The position numbers were made by a program, and so were the translations under genes. The notes under the pieces are model-generated. The model saw nothing but the letters and a program-made list of their open reading frames with translations. It was not told where the DNA came from and made no database searches. Shown piece by piece: positions 5,120 through 8,593 of a stretch of DNA of 8,593 nucleotides; position 1 is the stretch's first letter; each line of letters starts with the position of its first letter. Source of the DNA: Clostridia bacterium (GTDB taxonomy: Bacteria > Bacillota > Clostridia > Oscillospirales > Acutalibacteraceae); the NCBI GenBank assembly GCA_900766945.1, contig CAAFXD010000311.1, positions 1 to 8,593 of the forward strand, given 5' to 3'.

Positions 5120-5758
5120 ATGTCAAACGCAAAACCCCAAAAGACGCGCAGGCAAAAAACCGTCCTGCTCGTCGAAACTGCCATGCTTGCGGCAATCGTC
5201 GTGGTCATGGCGCTCACCCCCATCGGCTACTTACGCGTCGGTCCTTTGGAATTGACACTGATTATGGTGCCTGTCATCATCGGTGCAGTTACCTGTGGTC
5301 CTGCTGTCGGCGCGTTGCTGGGCGGTGTCTTCGGCATTACGAGCTTTGTGCAATGCTTTATGGGCAGTCCCTTAGGCGCCATTCTCGTAACGCACAGTAT
5401 CCCGCGCACCTTTTTGGTCTGTGTGGTCACCCGTATTTTGGCGGGCTTATTCTGCGGGCTTTTATTTAAAGTCTGTTCCCCGCGTGACAAAAAAGGCAGT
5501 TGGAGTTATTTGGTGGCGGGTATTTCGGGCTCGCTGTTCAACACGCTGTTCTTTTTGGGCGCACTCGCTTTGCTGTTTTTCGGCGTTACCTTTACACCCG
5601 AACAGGCAGCCGCCCTCGGCGGTGTGGACACCATGCTCAAAACCGTGATTGCCATTGCGGCGGGCTTAAATGCACCGATTGAGCTTTTGGTATGTGCCGT
5701 GCTCGGTTCGGCGGTCGGCAAAGGCGTAGCGGTTGCACTGCGCAAAGTAGTGAAATAA
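5120..5758 (+). CDS. ECF transporter S component, probably pantothenate-specific
   Basis: A 212-residue membrane protein, the substrate-binding S component of an energy-coupling factor vitamin transporter. A basic N-terminus (residues 1-13) leads into about six hydrophobic segments (roughly 14-36, 44-62, 63-80, 95-118, 128-155, 170-204). Typical features are GPLELTLIMVPVIIGAVTCG (41-60), the small-residue run PAVGALLGGVFGITS (61-75), used in this fold for packing against the coupling protein, and LNAPIELL near 183-190. No EcfA/EcfA'/EcfT genes are present, so it would use a shared energising module encoded elsewhere (group II). Placement directly after coaX points to pantothenate, as for PanT; that is inferred from context, not from binding residues. 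AAGGAGG lies about 8 bases before the ATG. Another vitamin or precursor as substrate remains possible. Confidence 0.85.
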   Translation: MSNAKPQKTRRQKTVLLVETAMLAAIVVVMALTPIGYLRVGPLELTLIMVPVIIGAVTCGPAVGALLGGVFGITSFVQCFMGSPLGAILVTHSIPRTFLVCVVTRILAGLFCGLLFKVCSPRDKKGSWSYLVAGISGSLFNTLFFLGALALLFFGVTFTPEQAAALGGVDTMLKTVIAIAAGLNAPIELLVCAVLGSAVGKGVAVALRKVVK

Positions 5759-5769
5759 GCAATCAGCAT

Positions 5770-5805
5770 AAAAAACCCGTAATGCTTCGGCATTACGGTT
5801 TTTTA
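5770..5805. terminator. bidirectional intrinsic terminator with UUCG loop
   Basis: CCGTAATGC (5777-5785) pairs with GCATTACGG (5790-5798) around the very stable tetraloop TTCG. It is flanked by five As (5771-5775) and six Ts (5799-5804), so both strands have a U-run. It sits between the convergent ECF S-component and MFS genes. Confidence 0.95.
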
Positions 5806-5824
5806 CTTATCAGTTTTAATTTCG

Positions 5825-7309
5825 TTAATCTGCGTTTTCTTCTTCAATCTTATCAATCACAGCCTGCGGAATCGCCTCGCCGTGTTTGACAAACAGGATG
5901 CAGAGAATGGACAGTACAAAGACCACCGGCGCATACCAAAACAGCGACATATATGTACCGGACAGCATACGAATCACGCCGTACAAAATCGGAGAAGCTA
6001 TTTGCGCGGAAAAGGTTGCGGTATAATAATACCCTGTAAATGTACCGACCTTGTCAAGCCCGCCGATTTCCAACACAAGCGGAAGTGTATTGACGGTGAT
6101 GAACATATTTGCCGCACCGCCGAGGACAAGCGCCACCCAAATCAACGCAAAACTTCTGGTTGCCACATACAACGCGAACACAACCATAAAGACCACAAGC
6201 CCCGCGAGAATGGTTTTCTTTCTGCCGAATTTTTTACCGCATTTGCCTGCGGGCAAAGCGGCAATCGCAGAACAAATGGCAAATACCGCCATCATAATGG
6301 TAGCTTCGGAAGTGGTTTTGCCGAGAATCTCCGCCGCAAACAATGAGAAGTAGGTTTGAATGGCGTTGGTGCCGCAGAACAGGAAAAACAAGCCCATCAG
6401 CATAAAAATCAAGCTCTTGCGCTCACCTTTGGAAAGCGCCGCCTTTGCCGCCGCGCGCTCTGCTTTTTTGCGCGCCTTTGCCGCCGCTTTATCGCTTTTC
6501 TCCTGCGACGCTTGGTTGCGCTGTGCTTTGACTTCAATGCGCGAATCCTGCTCTTTTACGAAGAACAGCAACACAAGCATCCCGATAATCATGACAACCG
6601 CGCCGATTAAAAATACATACGGATAAATCTGTTCCTCGTTGTCCGCGGTAATGGTTACACCGCGCGCTTTGTATATTGCGGTGACAATCGTGCCCGCCAC
6701 CATACCGATTAACCCGCCAAGACCGCCCATCAAATTGATGACGGCGTTACCTTCGGAGCGAAGTTCCGGCGGCGTCAAATCGGGCATTAAAGCGACGACG
6801 GGGGCACGCCACAAGGACATCACAAATACAAACAGAATGATAAAGCACATGGTAAGCGGCAGAGAGCCCACAGACACCGCGGCAATCGGGATTAAGAAGA
6901 ACAATACCGCGGAAATCGGCGCACCGAAAACGATAAACGGACGGCGCTTGCCGAGTTTGGAGTGGCAGTTGTCCGACAGTTTGCCGAAAGTCGGCTGGAA
7001 AATCACGCCGAAAATATTGTCAAAGGTCATAATAATACCGATGAACAACGGCACCAGCGTAAAGCCGCCGCCTTCCAGCGTAACGGACTCGCCCTGCGCC
7101 TCGGCAAAGCGAACCAAGGTAGGGAAACGCTCCACCAATGCGGCGCTCCACCCGGTAATGGTGGCAGACGCATTTAACAAATGGTTTAGGATTTTTGTAA
7201 TATACGGGTCATAAATCGCCCAGGCGATAGAGGTTGCAAGAAACCCGAATCCGGTCAATATGGTTTTACCGTAATTCAGTTTCATTGCGGATTTTACTTG
7301 CTTTTCCAA
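5825..7309 (-). CDS. MFS transporter, SLC45 / GPH-type sugar:cation symporter family
   Basis: A membrane transporter of 494 residues from TTG 7309 (486 from the internal ATG 7285), with about 12 hydrophobic segments in two halves. Counting from ATG 7285: MKLNYGKTILTGFGF is the typical family beginning; the A-type loop is GKLSDNCHSKLGKRRPFI (101-117) with D89-N90 in the helix before it; RSEGNAVINLMGGLGGLIG (176-194) is typical of SLC45/GPH members, which usually carry sugars or glycosides with a cation. Two insertions stand out: a polar loop at about 38-75 between helices 1 and 2, and a Lys/Ala-rich cytoplasmic loop at 244-290. TTG 7309 has AAAGGAG 10 bases upstream, while ATG 7285 has no clear site; ATGs further upstream lie in the predicted -10 box or before the ribosome binding site. 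The substrate cannot be told from sequence. Confidence 0.88.
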   Translation of the reverse strand: MEKQVKSAMKLNYGKTILTGFGFLATSIAWAIYDPYITKILNHLLNASATITGWSAALVERFPTLVRFAEAQGESVTLEGGGFTLVPLFIGIIMTFDNIFGVIFQPTFGKLSDNCHSKLGKRRPFIVFGAPISAVLFFLIPIAAVSVGSLPLTMCFIILFVFVMSLWRAPVVALMPDLTPPELRSEGNAVINLMGGLGGLIGMVAGTIVTAIYKARGVTITADNEEQIYPYVFLIGAVVMIIGMLVLLFFVKEQDSRIEVKAQRNQASQEKSDKAAAKARKKAERAAAKAALSKGERKSLIFMLMGLFFLFCGTNAIQTYFSLFAAEILGKTTSEATIMMAVFAICSAIAALPAGKCGKKFGRKKTILAGLVVFMVVFALYVATRSFALIWVALVLGGAANMFITVNTLPLVLEIGGLDKVGTFTGYYYTATFSAQIASPILYGVIRMLSGTYMSLFWYAPVVFVLSILCILFVKHGEAIPQAVIDKIEEENAD

Positions 7310-7343
7310 AAAAACCACGCTCCTTTGCATAGTATACACATTC

Positions 7344-7372
7344 ATCATAGCAGAAACAAAAAGGGATTGCAA
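7344..7372 (-). promoter_or_regulatory. extended -10 promoter for the MFS gene
   Basis: On the minus strand TTGCAA (7367-7372), a 17-bp spacer and TATGAT (7344-7349) with TGC directly before the -10. Transcription should start near 7337, leaving a short leader with AAAGGAG (7320-7326). The promoter begins 10 bp after the stop codon of the upstream GDPD-like gene, so the MFS gene can be expressed alone, though no terminator blocks read-through. Confidence 0.7.
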
Positions 7373-7382
7373 TAAACAATTT

Positions 7383-8593
7383 TTACGGATTTGACGCGTT
7401 TTGACGGTCAGTCTCCCGTTCGGCACGCCGCGCACGCTGTTGTTTGCGTTTTTTATTCTTTTTACGGCGCGCGGTTTCCAAAATAATTTCCAAAAGAATG
7501 AGCGCAGCAACCACCAAAATGACGGCAATCACCTTTCCTGTTGTCACCGTTGCGCCCTTTTCCCCGTCTGCGGTTTGATTGGTCAAACCCTCTACGGCTG
7601 TACGTAAACTGTAATTTGCCTGCATCAGGCTGTTTTCGGAAGCGGGTGACGCAAGCGCCGTTTTGCCCGCCGCAATCGCGTCTTTGAGCGCATTCGCCGA
7701 CTGCGTACTGCAAAGCGTGACATCCACCGCCTGCGCCGCTTCCAATGCGGCAGACAGCCGTTCCTTTTGCTGAATCACGCGCGCACGGTATTCGCAAAGC
7801 TCTGTAATATTATCGGTGATAATGATGCTGTATCCGCGCGCGGTCACATCGTTCCAGCCGATGGCATTATCTTCGCGCTTGCCGCAAAGTGACGGGTCGG
7901 TCATATCAATCGCCGCTCTGCCCTTGCCTGTGAATTCTTTTAAAACGGCATTGCCGTACACCACGCCGTACGGGTTCGAGGACGAAAGCAGAGTGCCCAC
8001 CGCGCCGCCGCTTAACGTCTTCGACGCCACGGATTTTGCGCTGAACACCACATTCCCGTGGTAAGCGGAAAGCACCAACGGCATGGTCGGTTTTTCGGAA
8101 ATCCAATTTTTAACTTCCTTTTTTTGGCCGTCCGCGAGCAAAACAACGCTGTTCAAAAGATTTTCCGCGCTCAAAGCATCATAGATTTCGTCGCGGAATT
8201 CCCAGCCGCCCGCCACCAACAACAACGCTTTGCCGGAAAGCGCTTTTACGGCATCGACGAGCGTCGGCACGGTATATGCCGTGATTTTTTCGTGCAGACT
8301 GCCCGTGCTGTTGCGCAAATGGTATTCGGACAGTTCGTGGTAGCCGACATCGGCAACCGCTTTATCGACCACATTGCCCAATGCGTCCACACACATTCTC
8401 GACAAATTTTCATCCGCCATCAACACCAAATACCCGTCTGCGGTTTTGCGCACGGTGACATACACCATATCCGCACCCGCCTCGGCGGCGGCAAGCAAGC
8501 CCTCCAAAGACTGCTCGGGGAAATTTTCGGTATCGCCGTATTTCGAGACGGCAATCAACTCCCCTGCCGGATTTTTCAGCGCCGTGTATGCCG
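7383..8593 (-). CDS. membrane-anchored GDPD-fold protein with degenerate active site (5' end cut by window)
   Basis: 402 residues are visible; the start is beyond the right edge (the frame is open through 8593, and TTG 8558 lies inside a domain). Positions 8555 to about 7779 match the glycerophosphodiester phosphodiesterase fold: FPEQSLEGLLAAAEAGAD, then VRKTADGYLVLMADENLSR, VPTL, and a late RGYSIIITDNITEL like the family's final strand. The catalytic set of active GDPDs is absent: the His-Arg pair reads KY, ExD reads YVT, HD reads AD and the ElK glutamate reads V. Next is a helical region (about 7763-7584) with a FIVAR-like pattern, then one hydrophobic segment (about 7532-7476) and a strongly basic tail of about 28 residues. 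This implies an outside domain anchored by a C-terminal helix. It may be a binding or scaffold protein rather than an enzyme. An active second domain could lie off the window. Confidence 0.8.
   Translation of the reverse strand, partial: AYTALKNPAGELIAVSKYGDTENFPEQSLEGLLAAAEAGADMVYVTVRKTADGYLVLMADENLSRMCVDALGNVVDKAVADVGYHELSEYHLRNSTGSLHEKITAYTVPTLVDAVKALSGKALLLVAGGWEFRDEIYDALSAENLLNSVVLLADGQKKEVKNWISEKPTMPLVLSAYHGNVVFSAKSVASKTLSGGAVGTLLSSSNPYGVVYGNAVLKEFTGKGRAAIDMTDPSLCGKREDNAIGWNDVTARGYSIIITDNITELCEYRARVIQQKERLSAALEAAQAVDVTLCSTQSANALKDAIAAGKTALASPASENSLMQANYSLRTAVEGLTNQTADGEKGATVTTGKVIAVILVVAALILLEIILETARRKKNKKRKQQRARRAERETDRQNASNP

Noticed and set aside
5882..7214. Several plus-strand open frames opposite the MFS gene
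   Set aside because: They are antisense shadows of a clear 12-helix transporter, with low-complexity translations and no ribosome binding sites.

Overview
The window reads as ordinary chromosomal sequence from an anaerobic Gram-positive of the class Clostridia, most like the Oscillospiraceae/Ruminococcaceae. The signs are strong AAGGAGG-type ribosome binding sites, short intergenic gaps, A/T-flanked hairpin terminators, a split short-chain chromate transporter pair, a small ferredoxin-thioredoxin-reductase-like protein, a type III pantothenate kinase and an orphan ECF S component. No rRNA, tRNA, CRISPR array, phage gene or transposase gene was seen. The taxon is an inference from gene content, not from a marker gene.

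Layout. Positions 1-307 hold no gene. They contain a 272-274 bp palindromic, MITE-like element with 26-bp terminal inverted repeats (14-39 and 262-287), ending just before the ribosome binding site of the first gene. A plus-strand cluster follows: a PhoU-like DUF47 protein (308-931), two half-size chromate-transporter subunits overlapping by 4 bp (1001-1570, 1567-2133) and a six-cysteine FTR-like protein (2178-2378), closed by a bidirectional terminator. A Cys-rich three-helix membrane protein of unknown function (2433-3032) runs convergently on the minus strand from its own clear promoter. Divergent from it is a secreted, C-terminally anchored protein (3253-4131) built from internal repeats. 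Then come coaX (4280-5041) and an ECF S component (5120-5758), which together suggest a pantothenate uptake and phosphorylation unit for coenzyme A synthesis. A UUCG-loop bidirectional terminator separates these from a minus-strand SLC45/GPH-like MFS transporter (5825-7309). Upstream of it on the same strand is the 3' part of a membrane-anchored GDPD-fold protein (7383-8593, cut by the window edge).

The items most worth a second look are: the GDPD-like domain, in which every expected catalytic and metal-binding position appears replaced; the secreted protein with three copies of a Gly/Ile 15-mer and two ungapped 45-residue modules; the palindromic element at the left edge; and the FTR-like protein, whose middle CxC pair is shifted relative to the plant/cyanobacterial spacing while the outer spacing is the same. 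Nothing here amounts to a clear new multi-gene defence or mobile system.
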